From: Tenericutes bacterium MO-XQ
Lineage (GTDB): Bacteria > Bacillota_I > Bacilli_A > Acholeplasmatales > Acholeplasmataceae
Reading direction: 5' to 3'
Assembly (NCBI GenBank): GCA_002838185.1
Contig: CP017948.1
Location: 1,674,001 to 1,738,000 of the forward strand
Length of the DNA: 64,000 nt
Shown here: piece after piece, positions 50,818-59,866 of the stretch
How the letters are laid out: the number at the start of each line of letters is the position of its first letter
How positions within the stretch are numbered: the stretch's first letter is position 1
The notes under the pieces: model-generated
What the model saw: the letters and a program-made list of their open reading frames with translations, nothing else
The model's database searches: none
What the model was told of the DNA's origin: nothing
Position numbers and translations under genes: made by a program

Positions 50818-52503
50818 TTAACGCTTAAAAGAAACTTTGATCGTTGTGCCTTCAGAAAGACTAGATTTTAAATCCACTTTGCCGTGGTACTTAATTACAA
50901 TATGCTTAACAATCGCTAGACCTAATCCTGTACCACCGTCAAGTCTTCCTTTATCGACACGATAAAATCTTTCAAATACTCGACTTTGATGTTCTTTTGG
51001 TATACCTTTACCTTGGTCTTTAACGACAAATATAACTTGATCTTTTTGTGTTTTTAGTTCAATGGATATGGTTTTATTTTCATCGCTATATTTATACGCA
51101 TTTTCAATTAAATTTTTGAATAACTTAGAAAAATCCAATGGATCTCCATAATAACTTATGTGTTCTTTTTTTACCATTTCAAGAGTCATTTTTTTATCTT
51201 TTAACGGTTGACTTAGTGTATCTATCACTCCATCTAATATCTGATCTAAATAAATATCTTGATAACTTTCTTCTTTAATATTTTCTAGACGAGATAGCAT
51301 GAGCATATCCTCAACAAGTGCAGACATAAACTCTGTTTGATTGATGATTTTTTTCGAGCTTTCTTTAATCTCGTTTTCTTTAATCATGTCATATAAAATA
51401 AGCTCAGCGTACCCTTTGATTGCGGTTAATGGTGATTTTAATTCATGAGATGCATGAGAAAAGAAATCTCGTTTCATTTGACCAATTTGACGTTCTTCTG
51501 TTACATCTTTTAATACCATTAAAATACTTGCTAAACCCTCATCTTCTTCTTTTTTATGAAGTGGATAAATATAACAATCATAGATTCTATCTAAACTACG
51601 ATAATCTTTTTGAAATGGTTGGTTATTTTCGAAAACATGATCTAATGCTTTATTAAGCTCTATATCTCTTATAAATTTATAACCTTCTTGGTTGATGTAC
51701 TCATCTTTTAAGTCAAATAGTAATTTCGCATCTTGATTAAAAAACATTAACTTTTTATGTTTATCGAAAAGAAGAATGGACTGTTTGATTTCATTTAAAA
51801 TATATCTTAATTGTTCCTGATAACTATTAATTCTATTTAAGTATTTAGAAGTATCATAGTTGATTTGATTCATTTCATGTAACATGACATTAATTTCATC
51901 ATATGGACTATTTAAAGTCATCATCTGATATTTACCTTGATTCAGTTTGATGACACCTTCTTTAACTTTATCCCACGGTTTAATCAAGTTTTGATTTACT
52001 TTTTTTAAAACAAAATAATAGATGATTAAGATAGATAATCCACTGATTACAAGTGTCCACAACACTTGTCTATATGTTGTAATTTGAGTTTCTAAAGGTA
52101 TTGAAACTCTAATATACGTTCCATCATTAAGCTGTCTTGCAATATATAATAAATCAACACCTATGGTATCAGATTGTCTTGAATAAACTTGATCTAAATC
52201 TAAGATTTCTGGTCTTTGACTTTTATCTTGTCCAACTTCATTATCATGTGTATCTGCAATCACATATCCATTTTCATCAAGTATAGTGATTCTTCTTTGG
52301 CTTTGATCAAATGAACTCACAAATGCTTGATCAGTATCATTAAAGTTTTCATAATTAGCAACAACTTCATCTAACAAAAAAGACATCATAGATGTTTGAT
52401 GTCTCTTTTCAAATTGATATAAAGCGAAAAAGACAATCACAAAAAACAACATAAAAGCACTAAGTAAGAGCAAGATGTTATTTCTAATGACAACTTTTTT
52501 CAT
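50818..52503 (-). CDS. phoR: Phosphate-sensing histidine kinase PhoR
   Basis: A 561-residue sensor kinase. Two membrane helices (about 8-28 and 146-166) flank an extracytoplasmic sensor domain; then a HAMP-like region, a PAS domain (about 230-335), HisKA with phospho-acceptor His in SHASHELKSPLTAIKG, and HATPase with N box NLIENAYKYS, G1 KDQGKGIP and G2 GGTGLGLAIV. It overlaps phoP by four bases. In this operon it controls phosphate starvation response with PstSCAB and PhoU. Confidence 0.93.
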   Translation of the reverse strand: MKKVVIRNNILLLLSAFMLFFVIVFFALYQFEKRHQTSMMSFLLDEVVANYENFNDTDQAFVSSFDQSQRRITILDENGYVIADTHDNEVGQDKSQRPEILDLDQVYSRQSDTIGVDLLYIARQLNDGTYIRVSIPLETQITTYRQVLWTLVISGLSILIIYYFVLKKVNQNLIKPWDKVKEGVIKLNQGKYQMMTLNSPYDEINVMLHEMNQINYDTSKYLNRINSYQEQLRYILNEIKQSILLFDKHKKLMFFNQDAKLLFDLKDEYINQEGYKFIRDIELNKALDHVFENNQPFQKDYRSLDRIYDCYIYPLHKKEEDEGLASILMVLKDVTEERQIGQMKRDFFSHASHELKSPLTAIKGYAELILYDMIKENEIKESSKKIINQTEFMSALVEDMLMLSRLENIKEESYQDIYLDQILDGVIDTLSQPLKDKKMTLEMVKKEHISYYGDPLDFSKLFKNLIENAYKYSDENKTISIELKTQKDQVIFVVKDQGKGIPKEHQSRVFERFYRVDKGRLDGGTGLGLAIVKHIVIKYHGKVDLKSSLSEGTTIKVSFKR

Positions 52504-53162
52504 TCGATAAAATACCCCACGCTACGAACAGTTGTGATTTTAGCTTGTGCACCATTCGCTTTTAATTTTTGTCTAAGTGATTTGATATGCATATCTAAAG
52601 TTCTTGTTTCACCAATGAAGTCTGTTTCCCAAACAAACTTAAATATAGTTTCTTTTGAAACCACTTCATTTTGATTTTTTAGTAATAATTTTAAGATATC
52701 ATATTCTTTGTTAGTCAAATACACATCTTTTTCACCAATCATAAAGATATGTTTTTTATCGTCTATTTTTATATTGTTTAAGGTAAATAGATAATCTCCT
52801 TGAAGATTTCTTAATCTTGCTTGAATGCGTGATGTTAACTCTAATACACCAAAAGGTTTGGTCATATAATCATCTGCGCCTAAATCAAGTGCAATCACTT
52901 TATCCATCTCATTTTGTAAAGCAGATATCATCATTACTGGTAGCTTATCATCTATTTTTCTAATCAACTTTAGTAAATCTAGTCCAGATGTATCTGGTAG
53001 CATCACGTCAAGTAAAACCATATCTGGTTTTTGTTTTCTAAAGTTCTCCATAAATGCTTCTCCAGTTGAAAACCCTTTGCCATTAAACCCTGCATTTTCG
53101 ATAGTTTTTTCAATTACATATTGAATGGCTTGATCGTCTTCCACAAAATAAATCATTGGCAT
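52500..53162 (-). CDS. phoP: Response regulator PhoP (PhoB/OmpR family)
   Basis: A 220-residue regulator. Receiver domain has acidic pocket FVEDD, phospho-acceptor Asp in MVLLDVMLPDTSG, Thr/Ser and Lys in YMTKPFG. The C-terminal winged helix is OmpR-type (YLTNKEYDILKLLLKN, TRTLDMHIKSLRQKL). It likely binds the Pho box at 57848-57886. Overlaps phoR by four bases and follows phoU. Confidence 0.95.
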   Translation of the reverse strand: MPMIYFVEDDQAIQYVIEKTIENAGFNGKGFSTGEAFMENFRKQKPDMVLLDVMLPDTSGLDLLKLIRKIDDKLPVMMISALQNEMDKVIALDLGADDYMTKPFGVLELTSRIQARLRNLQGDYLFTLNNIKIDDKKHIFMIGEKDVYLTNKEYDILKLLLKNQNEVVSKETIFKFVWETDFIGETRTLDMHIKSLRQKLKANGAQAKITTVRSVGYFIE

Positions 53163-53175
53163 ATATGCCCCTCCT

Positions 53176-53838
53176 TTAGAATAACAACGTATTCTTATGT
53201 GTTCCTTTAACCATAAAAATAATCCATTGAGCGATGTTTACTGCGTGATCACCAACACGTTCAAAATATTTGGCAACCATAAGTACATAGATTAACTCAT
53301 TTGCATCAATTTTATCATGTTTTAATTCAGTTGTCATCTTTGAGATGAGTTGTTGAAACAAATCATCCACTTGATCGTCTTTTTTGATGACTTCTCGGGC
53401 AATTTCTTCATTGACATGAACTAATCCTTTGATGCTTAATAAGACCATTTCCTCAACAATTTCAGCCATTTTTGAAGTCAGTGGTAATACCCGTTTGTTT
53501 AAATTACCTTCAAGATGTAAAGTCATTTCAGCAATATCTGTTGCATGATCCCCAATACGCTCTAAATCAGTAATTAACTTTAAGATACCTGTGACTAATC
53601 TAAGATCGCTTGCTACTGGTTGTTCTCTCCAAATAATCTTTAGTGCTTGTTTGGCAATTTCTTCTTCATACTGATCGACTTCATCATCTTTTTTAATAAC
53701 GATTCTTGCAAGTTCCAAATCATTATTCTTAAAAGCTTCTAATCCTTCTCTAAGGTTACTTAATGCTAGGTCTGCCATTTCTGCAACTTGTTTTTTTAAT
53801 TCTTCGATCATTTCTTCTAAATGTTGTCTTAATGTCAT
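53176..53838 (-). CDS. phoU: Phosphate system accessory protein PhoU
   Basis: A 220-residue helical protein made of two three-helix repeats, each with the E/DxxxD metal motif region (KKDDEVDQYEEEIAKQA and KKDDQVDDLFQQLIS). It conveys PstB state to PhoR and limits phosphate uptake. Between pstB and phoP, 14 bases after pstB. Confidence 0.96.
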   Translation of the reverse strand: MTLRQHLEEMIEELKKQVAEMADLALSNLREGLEAFKNNDLELARIVIKKDDEVDQYEEEIAKQALKIIWREQPVASDLRLVTGILKLITDLERIGDHATDIAEMTLHLEGNLNKRVLPLTSKMAEIVEEMVLLSIKGLVHVNEEIAREVIKKDDQVDDLFQQLISKMTTELKHDKIDANELIYVLMVAKYFERVGDHAVNIAQWIIFMVKGTHKNTLLF

Positions 53839-53852
53839 GATTTTTCTCCTTT

Positions 53853-54623
53853 TTATCCAAATCTTCCCGTAATATATGCTTCGGTTTTTTTATTTTCTGG
53901 TGTTGAAAATACATGGTTTGTATCCCCAAATTCAATGAGTTCACCCATTAAAAAGAATGCTGTTTTATCCGATATACGCGCAGCTTGTTGCATATTATGC
54001 GTTACAATCACAATCGTATAATCTTTTTTTAGTTCGACAACCAAATCTTCTATTTTTGCGGTTGCAACCGGATCAAGTGCACTCGTTGGTTCATCCATCA
54101 ATATCACTTCTGGTTTCATCGCAATCGTCCTTGCTATGCATAATCTTTGTTGTTGACCACCAGATAATGAAAGTGCGCTTTCTTTAAGTCTATCTTTAAC
54201 TTCATCCCATAACGCTGCTTGTTTTAAGCTTGTTTCAACGATTTCATTTAATGCTTGTTTGTTTTTAATGCCTTGACATTTTGGTCCATAAGCAATATTT
54301 TCAAAAATGCTCATTGGAAATGGATTCGGTTTTTGGAAAACCATACCAACTTTTGTTCTTAGACCAATAACATCAGTATTTTGATCATAGATATTTTCTC
54401 CATGATATGATACATCTCCTGTAATCTTACATGATTCAACTAAATCATTCATGCGATTAAGTGTTCTTAAAAATGTTGATTTACCACATCCTGATGGTCC
54501 TATTAAAGCTGTTACTTCTTTTTCATAAATTGGTAATTCAATATTAAGTAAAGCTTGCTTTTCTCCATAAAATAAATCTAGATTTTTTATTTCAAATGTT
54601 TTTTTATTATCTACTGTTATCAT
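53853..54623 (-). CDS. pstB: Phosphate ABC transporter ATPase PstB
   Basis: A 256-residue ATPase with Walker [21 protein letters not shown]-loop [11 protein letters not shown], signature [16 protein letters not shown], and Walker [14 protein letters not shown]. These are standard PstB motifs. Overlaps pstA by four bases. Confidence 0.98.
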   Translation of the reverse strand: MITVDNKKTFEIKNLDLFYGEKQALLNIELPIYEKEVTALIGPSGCGKSTFLRTLNRMNDLVESCKITGDVSYHGENIYDQNTDVIGLRTKVGMVFQKPNPFPMSIFENIAYGPKCQGIKNKQALNEIVETSLKQAALWDEVKDRLKESALSLSGGQQQRLCIARTIAMKPEVILMDEPTSALDPVATAKIEDLVVELKKDYTIVIVTHNMQQAARISDKTAFFLMGELIEFGDTNHVFSTPENKKTEAYITGRFG

Positions 54624-55831
54624 CTAACTACACCATACTTTCTCATAAATCTTTTTGATATCAATTTGATTGAAATATTTAATATTAATACAATCATCAA
54701 GATGATTAAAGCTATCGTTGATGAAAGTTCTATGTTTGCAGGTTCATCAGTCATCATAGACCAGATATGAACTGCTAAAGAAGTTGATCGATCTGTTAAA
54801 TAAACATCATCTTTGATGGATGTTCCGATTGCAAATACTAAAGCTGCACTTTCACCGATGATTCTTCCTATTGCAAGTAAGGTAGCAGTTAATATACCAG
54901 TAAATGCGTTCGGTAAAATCACTTTAAATACTGTTTGAGTTTTGCTTGCCCCTAAAGCTAAACTTGCAAACCTATAATCATCTGGTACAACTTTTAAGCT
55001 TTCTTCTGTTGTTCTTATGATGATTGGTAATAATATGACTGCTAAAGTCATTGAACCAGAAATTAAGTTACCAGTAGTTGCAGATGTTAAACGGATGGTG
55101 ATTGGAACAAAAATCGCAAGTCCCATTAAGCCATAAATAATGGATGGTACACCTGTCAAGGTTTCAATAAATGATCTTAACATGCGATTAAACTTATTAT
55201 TTTTGGCATATTCGTTTAAGTAAATAGCTGCACCTATGCCAATTGGTAGTGCAAATACTAAAGTTAAGACAATCAAGTAAAAGGTTGTAATGATTGATCC
55301 TCTAATACCCCCACCTGTAGTTGCAAACTCTAATTCTCTGATGTCATCTTGCTGATCAAGTAGAGTAATCATATTTTGTGCACCTCTACTGGAAAGTGCG
55401 CTTGCAGCTCCATCAAAAGCAATTCTAATAATTTCATAATCAATTCTTAAATCTAAATTAGGATCACCTACACCTTTATTGTTTAATGTGTGTAATGGTG
55501 AGTCAGGATGAACATAAGTAACAACAATAACATTTTTACCTTGTAAATCCTCATCATTGGTTAAGGCTAATCCCCATTTTTCAGAATAGAATGTATCTTC
55601 ATCAAAATTTCGATCTGTATCAAAATTACCTAATTCAAATCCCTCATCTATATCAGCAATATAAGTGACTGCTTTATAATTGTGAGTGATTAAATCTAGG
55701 TTTAACAATCTAAACCCATTTAAAAATACATATCCAACAATAAGTAATAATACCGCAAGTGAAATAAATGATGCCCCATATGTTATACCCTTATATAGAT
55801 TTTCTCTTTGTCTTCTACTTAACATGGACAT
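54620..55831 (-). CDS. pstA: Phosphate permease PstA with PDZ-like outer insertion
   Basis: A 403-residue permease, over 100 longer than the E. coli protein (296). After the first helix (about 17-38) an external insertion of about 130 residues is seen. Part of it (about 85-172) reads like a PDZ domain: [29 protein letters not shown], and a helix [13 protein letters not shown] before IRELEFAT. The permease core follows from about 178 with [16 protein letters not shown] and [17 protein letters not shown]. It overlaps pstC by 17 bases and pstB by four. Confidence 0.94.
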   Translation of the reverse strand: MSMLSRRQRENLYKGITYGASFISLAVLLLIVGYVFLNGFRLLNLDLITHNYKAVTYIADIDEGFELGNFDTDRNFDEDTFYSEKWGLALTNDEDLQGKNVIVVTYVHPDSPLHTLNNKGVGDPNLDLRIDYEIIRIAFDGAASALSSRGAQNMITLLDQQDDIRELEFATTGGGIRGSIITTFYLIVLTLVFALPIGIGAAIYLNEYAKNNKFNRMLRSFIETLTGVPSIIYGLMGLAIFVPITIRLTSATTGNLISGSMTLAVILLPIIIRTTEESLKVVPDDYRFASLALGASKTQTVFKVILPNAFTGILTATLLAIGRIIGESAALVFAIGTSIKDDVYLTDRSTSLAVHIWSMMTDEPANIELSSTIALIILMIVLILNISIKLISKRFMRKYGVVR

Positions 55832-56771
55832 GCCCTACCTTCTTTTTAATCGTATTTAAGATTAAATTAGTGAGTAAAATCACTACCATCAAAACAATCC
55901 CCACTGAAAAGCGAATGTCATAATCAAGTCCAACAGTTTCTTTCATGCCTTCAAGCATTGTTGTTGTTAAAGTTGATGTTGTATCTAAAATATTAAACGA
56001 TAATCCCGATCTTCTACCGCCAGCAACTAGGCTAACTGCAGTTGCTTCTCCTAAAACACGTCCGATACCAAGAATGGCTGAAGTAAATATCCCAGATTTA
56101 GCTGCAGCTAAAACAACTTTGAAATTGGTTTGCATTGGTGTTGCACCTAATGCAAGCGATCCATGGATAATTTCTTTATCAACAGATCTGATAGCTACTT
56201 CACTTATAGAAGTAATGGTAGGAATCGTCATGATTGCTAAAACAATCACAGCAGCTAACATCGAGTTTCCACCTTTTGATTGATATCCAAGCAGTGCACT
56301 CAAATTATAAACAAACTTTAATACAAAACCAGCTCCAAATAAACCGTAGATAATTGAAGGTATAGAAGCTAAAAGTTCTATAACTGTTCTTAAAGTTTCA
56401 GCTAACCTTTTAGGTGCAATCTTTGCGATAAATAAAGCAGTTAAAACACCTACTGGAAAGCTAAGTAATAATGATAAAAAAGCGATAAAAAGCGTACTTA
56501 TGATAATAAATCCTACACTATATAAGTTAGATTGGAATGACTCACCAATAAGCCATGTATCCCCTGTTAAAAATCGCCATAGATTAACAGATCCTAACCC
56601 TCCATTATCACTAATAAACGGTGTTATACCTTTAAGTAAAATAACACCTGCAACGATAAACACAAATGATGATGATAAAATCGCAAGAAAAAATAAAAAG
56701 TTTCTTATGATTATATCAATGATTTTGTTCTTACCGTTTTTAGATTTTCTTAAATTCATTAATTGTTGCAT
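55815..56771 (-). CDS. pstC: Phosphate permease PstC
   Basis: A 318-residue permease with six helices. Conserved segments are ELLASIPSIIYGLFGAGFVL and LALGATPMQTNFKVVLAAAKSGI (core LALGAT). It forms the channel with PstA. The start at 56771 follows AAAGGAT at six bases; the longer frame to 56807 lies in a hairpin. A weak terminator separates it from pstS. Confidence 0.95.
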   Translation of the reverse strand: MQQLMNLRKSKNGKNKIIDIIIRNFLFFLAILSSSFVFIVAGVILLKGITPFISDNGGLGSVNLWRFLTGDTWLIGESFQSNLYSVGFIIISTLFIAFLSLLLSFPVGVLTALFIAKIAPKRLAETLRTVIELLASIPSIIYGLFGAGFVLKFVYNLSALLGYQSKGGNSMLAAVIVLAIMTIPTITSISEVAIRSVDKEIIHGSLALGATPMQTNFKVVLAAAKSGIFTSAILGIGRVLGEATAVSLVAGGRRSGLSFNILDTTSTLTTTMLEGMKETVGLDYDIRFSVGIVLMVVILLTNLILNTIKKKVGHVHVK

Positions 56772-56794
56772 ATTCTCATCCTTTACACGCAAGA

Positions 56795-56815
56795 AAAGAC
56801 CTAACAAAGGTCTTT
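56795..56815 (-). terminator. Attenuating hairpin between pstS and pstC
   Basis: AAAGACC/GGTCTTT hairpin followed by TTTTC on the minus strand, 22 bases after the pstS stop. A partial terminator here would give more PstS than permease. Confidence 0.6.
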
Positions 56816-56836
56816 ATCTTTTCATCTCATCTAGCT

Positions 56837-57790
56837 TTATTCAGTAATTAAATCTGACCACTTCGTATATGTACCTTCATAGATTTTCTTTAAATCCTCT
56901 GCAGTAACATTGTTGATTGGATTATTCACATGAACGATTGCAACAATTGCATCCCATGCAAGTTGACCATATTGTGCTTCAGGTAGCGCAACTCCACCAA
57001 CTTCTTTTTCAGAATCTTTGAATGGTCTTGATGCAAATCCAACATCTTTACCAACTGATTCATCTTTTTGATCACCAACAACTCTCTTATAAGCATCACC
57101 AGAACCTGTGTGATCATGGTCTGCTACAAAGTTTCCAGCTTTGGCACTAAACGCTTGAGTTAAACCTTCTGCGACTTTTTGAATTGAATCTGATCCACCA
57201 AATCTTACTGTAACACCACTATTGTCTTGTTCAGTGATTGGATAGTTTGCTTTAATATCATCCCAAGTTTCAGTTGCAGGTAGTGCAACAGCACCAGCAT
57301 TGTTGATGATATCTGCGCCATCAGTTGTTCCTAAAAATGCGATAAATGCATGAACTAAATCTTCAACATCTTGACTAGGGAAATCACCATCAGCTCTTAC
57401 CATCCAATTAAATGGACGTTTTAAATCATATGTATTATTAATAACGTTATCTACTGTAGGTGCAACGCCATTAAATGATAAACCTTTGATGTCATCTGTT
57501 AAACTTGCAAGTGATACATAACCGATACCAAACTCATCAGTTTGCATAGAAGTCATGATACCTGTATTATCTTTAATTACAAATCCTTCAACTAAAACAT
57601 CATCACTTGACTCTGCTTCATCAAATCCGATACCACCCATAAAACCAGCTCTTGTACCTGATGTAGTATCTCTAGTATAAACGGTGATATTGCTATCTGT
57701 ATTAAATGCTTCTTCTTGTTCTTGACACGCGACTAAACCTAACGTTAAGCCAAAGACTAAAACTAACATTAAACCTTTTATTTTCTTCAT
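56837..57790 (-). CDS. pstS: Phosphate-binding lipoprotein PstS, lobes in permuted order
   Basis: A 317-residue lipoprotein (signal peptide, lipobox LVAC with Cys22) at the normal pstS position. Sequence segments are those of PstS but in swapped order. Residues about 34-170 (ITVYTRDTTSGTR, EFGIGYVSLASL, GVAPTVDNV, YDLKRPF) match the second half of canonical PstS. Residues about 192-317 (VTVRFGGSDSIQKVAEGL, HTGSGDAY, VGFASRPF, VNNPINNVTAEDLKKIYEGT, TKWSDL) match the first half. Phosphate-contact segments from both halves are present, so the fold can be complete. The ATG at 57790 follows AAAGGAG; a Pho box is upstream. No other PstS piece is adjacent. Confidence 0.9.
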   Translation of the reverse strand: MKKIKGLMLVLVFGLTLGLVACQEQEEAFNTDSNITVYTRDTTSGTRAGFMGGIGFDEAESSDDVLVEGFVIKDNTGIMTSMQTDEFGIGYVSLASLTDDIKGLSFNGVAPTVDNVINNTYDLKRPFNWMVRADGDFPSQDVEDLVHAFIAFLGTTDGADIINNAGAVALPATETWDDIKANYPITEQDNSGVTVRFGGSDSIQKVAEGLTQAFSAKAGNFVADHDHTGSGDAYKRVVGDQKDESVGKDVGFASRPFKDSEKEVGGVALPEAQYGQLAWDAIVAIVHVNNPINNVTAEDLKKIYEGTYTKWSDLITE

Positions 57791-57820
57791 TTTTTGTTCT
57801 CCTTTAATTTTTTCACTCAT

Positions 57821-57826
57821 ATTATA
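57821..57826 (-). promoter_or_regulatory. -10 element of the pst operon
   Basis: TATAAT on the minus strand, about 31 bases before pstS, without a recognisable -35, as expected for a PhoP-activated promoter. Confidence 0.65.
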
Positions 57827-57847
57827 TCGAGTAAAGAATTTTATAGA

Positions 57848-57886
57848 TATCATAAATGAGTAATTAGTTTGTAAAGAAAATGTAAA
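57848..57886 (-). promoter_or_regulatory. Pho box (PhoP-binding repeats)
   Basis: Four hexamers on an 11-base period read on the minus strand: TTTACA (57886-57881), TTTACA (57875-57870), ATTACT (57864-57859), ATGATA (57853-57848). This is the Bacillus-type PhoP site consensus TTHAYA and ends 22 bases before the -10 element of the pst operon. Confidence 0.8.
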
Positions 57887-57940
57887 GTGAAAAAATATTT
57901 GGATATGATGTTTAAAAATGAATTGGATTTGTAAAAACAC

Positions 57941-57960
57941 ATGCAACTAAAGGTTGCTTT
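57941..57960. other. Small hairpin in the pstS/HTH divergent gap
   Basis: GCAAC/GTTGC with a short loop, then a few T residues on the plus strand. No gene precedes it in the plus direction; its role is unclear. The rest of the 57791-58006 gap holds the pst and HTH-gene promoters. Confidence 0.35.
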
Positions 57961-58006
57961 TAATCCTTAGGAACTGTGCTAAAATAAAAGTGTAAAGGAG
58001 GTACTT

Positions 58007-58567
58007 ATGCTTGATTTAACAAAAATCGGTCAAACGATTGAATCTTTACGAAAAGAAAAAAACATGACACAAGATGAACTCGCTAGCAAGTTATATGTGT
58101 CACGTCAAGCAGTTAGCAAATGGGAAACAGGGAAAAGTTTACCTTCAATTGAAGTTTTGATTTCCTTAACTGAACTATTTGAAATCGGTATTGAATTTCT
58201 AATAGATGATGCAATTATCTCAAGAAACGATATTGAAAAACAAATGGAACAATTCCCTAGACAAGCTGTATTCTCAAACTTTATCAAGTCTGATCAACTT
58301 GAAAATGATTTTAAATCCTATGTTCACTTATTCAATATTGAAGAAAGAAAACAATTGATTAACCTTGTCATTCAAGGTAAGCTAAATCTTTCATATCAAG
58401 TGATGTGGCCACACCTTAACATGGAAGAACGCTTATACTTACTGGGATATATCATATCTTATGATAAAGAAGATATCAATGATTTATATCCATATTTAAC
58501 GATTGAAGAGAGACAAATGATCTCACATAAAACAAATTTTATTTATAAGAAAGGAAAATTACTATGA
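58007..58567 (+). CDS. XRE-type HTH protein with helical-repeat C-terminus
   Basis: A 186-residue protein. Residues 5-65 form an XRE DNA-binding domain (QTIESLRKEKNMTQDELASK and YVSRQAVSKWETGKSLPS). Residues about 90-180 contain three repeats with EER cores (LFNIEERKQLINL, HLNMEERLYLLGY, YLTIEERQMISH). The same repeat type makes up the next protein, whose start overlaps by four bases (ATGA). AGGAGG precedes the ATG and an extended -10 TGCTAAAAT lies about 30 bases upstream. The pair is probably a regulator and partner; target unknown. Confidence 0.85.
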   Translation: MLDLTKIGQTIESLRKEKNMTQDELASKLYVSRQAVSKWETGKSLPSIEVLISLTELFEIGIEFLIDDAIISRNDIEKQMEQFPRQAVFSNFIKSDQLENDFKSYVHLFNIEERKQLINLVIQGKLNLSYQVMWPHLNMEERLYLLGYIISYDKEDINDLYPYLTIEERQMISHKTNFIYKKGKLL

Positions 58568-58914
58568 ACGTCTACAAATATTTACCATTCATGAATGATG
58601 AAGATTTAGAAGAGCTTGCAGAAAAAATTATTGCAAAAGAAGTAACTGAAGTACCCCTTCGCAAACTTTATCCATTCTTGTCAAAACAAAAATTAAATGA
58701 ATTAGTTCATCAAATGATTGAACAAAATGATCAAGATAGCATTAAACATGCATTACCTTTTATTTCTCGCGAAACAATTAGTCTCATTAGAGAAAAAATC
58801 GATGAAGGTAAACTTGAAGACTTTGATGAATCTCATTTATTACCATTCATGAGTCCACAAGAAGTCAAGGACATGTTTTATCAGAAATTAAAAGAAACTA
58901 AAAAAGCAGAGTAA
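58564..58914 (+). CDS. Small helical-repeat protein coupled to the XRE regulator
   Basis: A 116-residue acidic, soluble, helical protein. It consists of four repeats of about 28 residues starting YLPFMNDEDLEEL, LYPFLSKQKLNEL, ALPFISRETISLI and LLPFMSPQEVKDM. The same motif occurs in the C-terminal part of the upstream HTH protein, so the two may form a common solenoid-like complex. Overlaps the HTH gene by four bases. No family recognised. Followed by a terminator. Confidence 0.8.
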   Translation: MNVYKYLPFMNDEDLEELAEKIIAKEVTEVPLRKLYPFLSKQKLNELVHQMIEQNDQDSIKHALPFISRETISLIREKIDEGKLEDFDESHLLPFMSPQEVKDMFYQKLKETKKAE

Positions 58915-58916
58915 CA

Positions 58917-58950
58917 AAAAAGCGGTTCTTAAATAAGAATCGCCTTTTTT
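58917..58950. terminator. Bidirectional terminator
   Basis: GCGGTTCTTA/TAAGAATCGC hairpin (one G-U pair) with A-rich and T-rich flanks between converging genes. Confidence 0.85.
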
Positions 58951-59866
58951 ACCTTTCAATATCGAACACTACTTGATCTTTTCCATTGTTTTTTGCTTGA
59001 TATAATAAATCATCAGCTTTTCTAACCAGATCTTCTCTTTGTGTGGCTTTTATAACTCCTATAGATACTGTAAAATTTTTATTGGATTGTGGTAAAACGA
59101 TTTGTTTGGTACGCAGCAAAATATCATTTGCAACATCTAATACTTCTTTGGTGTCATTAAAAAACATACCTACAAACTCATCTCCACCCAATCGATAAAA
59201 ACGGTTATTACCTGATTCATACCGTTTAAGTAATGAAGCTAATTTTTGTAATGTCTCATTACCTACATGATGACTAAACTTATCATTAATATCTTTGAAG
59301 TCATCGATATCGATATATAGTATATGCAAATCTTCCAATTGATATCTTAATCCATAATGATAATCGAATGCATATTTGTTAAAGAGTTGTGTTAATGAGT
59401 CTTTATGCGTTTTCTCATAAAGTTCTTCTTCATGCTCCATAAGTTCAGTAATGTTACTTGCGAAAATCGCGTAAATATTTTCATTTTTCTCAACTTTAAA
59501 ACCATCAAAATGAATCCACACCCTTTGATTGTTGTATTTAATTGGAAATGTAATATTCATAATTTTACTGAAATCAAATAATTCTTTTTCAATGTATGTT
59601 TTATATCTAGATAGTCCAGCCACTTCAGCATATTTATTTTCATAGTCAATAAGATTCATCAAACGATCAATTGTGATGCTTTCTTGATGAGGCAATCCAA
59701 TGAGTTCTAATGAGTTACTGATAACGTGTAGCGTAATTTGCTCTCCTTCAGATCGATCAGCATATAAAAAAACACGTTCACTGTTCCCTAAAACAATGTC
59801 ATGAATAACATCTAAATTATATTTATTTTTAAGTTTTTCTTGTGCATGTTTAAAAAAGTTTGCCAT
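58949..59866 (-). CDS. GGDEF-domain protein (putative diguanylate cyclase)
   Basis: A 305-residue soluble protein. The N-terminal 145 residues look like a PAS-type sensor, followed by a short helical linker (ITELMEHEEELYEKTHKD). The C-terminal GGDEF domain (about 150-303) has SLTQLFNKYAFD, YIDIDDFKDINDKFSHHVGN, and the intact active site RLGGDEFVG. The RxxD inhibitory site before GGDEF is absent (RFYR instead), so feedback inhibition by c-di-GMP may be missing. No membrane helix and no EAL domain. Single-gene unit. Confidence 0.9.
   Translation of the reverse strand: MANFFKHAQEKLKNKYNLDVIHDIVLGNSERVFLYADRSEGEQITLHVISNSLELIGLPHQESITIDRLMNLIDYENKYAEVAGLSRYKTYIEKELFDFSKIMNITFPIKYNNQRVWIHFDGFKVEKNENIYAIFASNITELMEHEEELYEKTHKDSLTQLFNKYAFDYHYGLRYQLEDLHILYIDIDDFKDINDKFSHHVGNETLQKLASLLKRYESGNNRFYRLGGDEFVGMFFNDTKEVLDVANDILLRTKQIVLPQSNKNFTVSIGVIKATQREDLVRKADDLLYQAKNNGKDQVVFDIER

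Noticed and set aside
54620-55831. PstA insertion as a sequencing-induced fusion
   Set aside because: The frame is continuous, codon use is uniform, and both overlaps with pstC and pstB are intact, so the insert is real.
57941-57960. Terminator for a plus-strand gene before 58007
   Set aside because: There is no plus-strand gene between the pst promoter and this hairpin; it was kept only as an unexplained hairpin.
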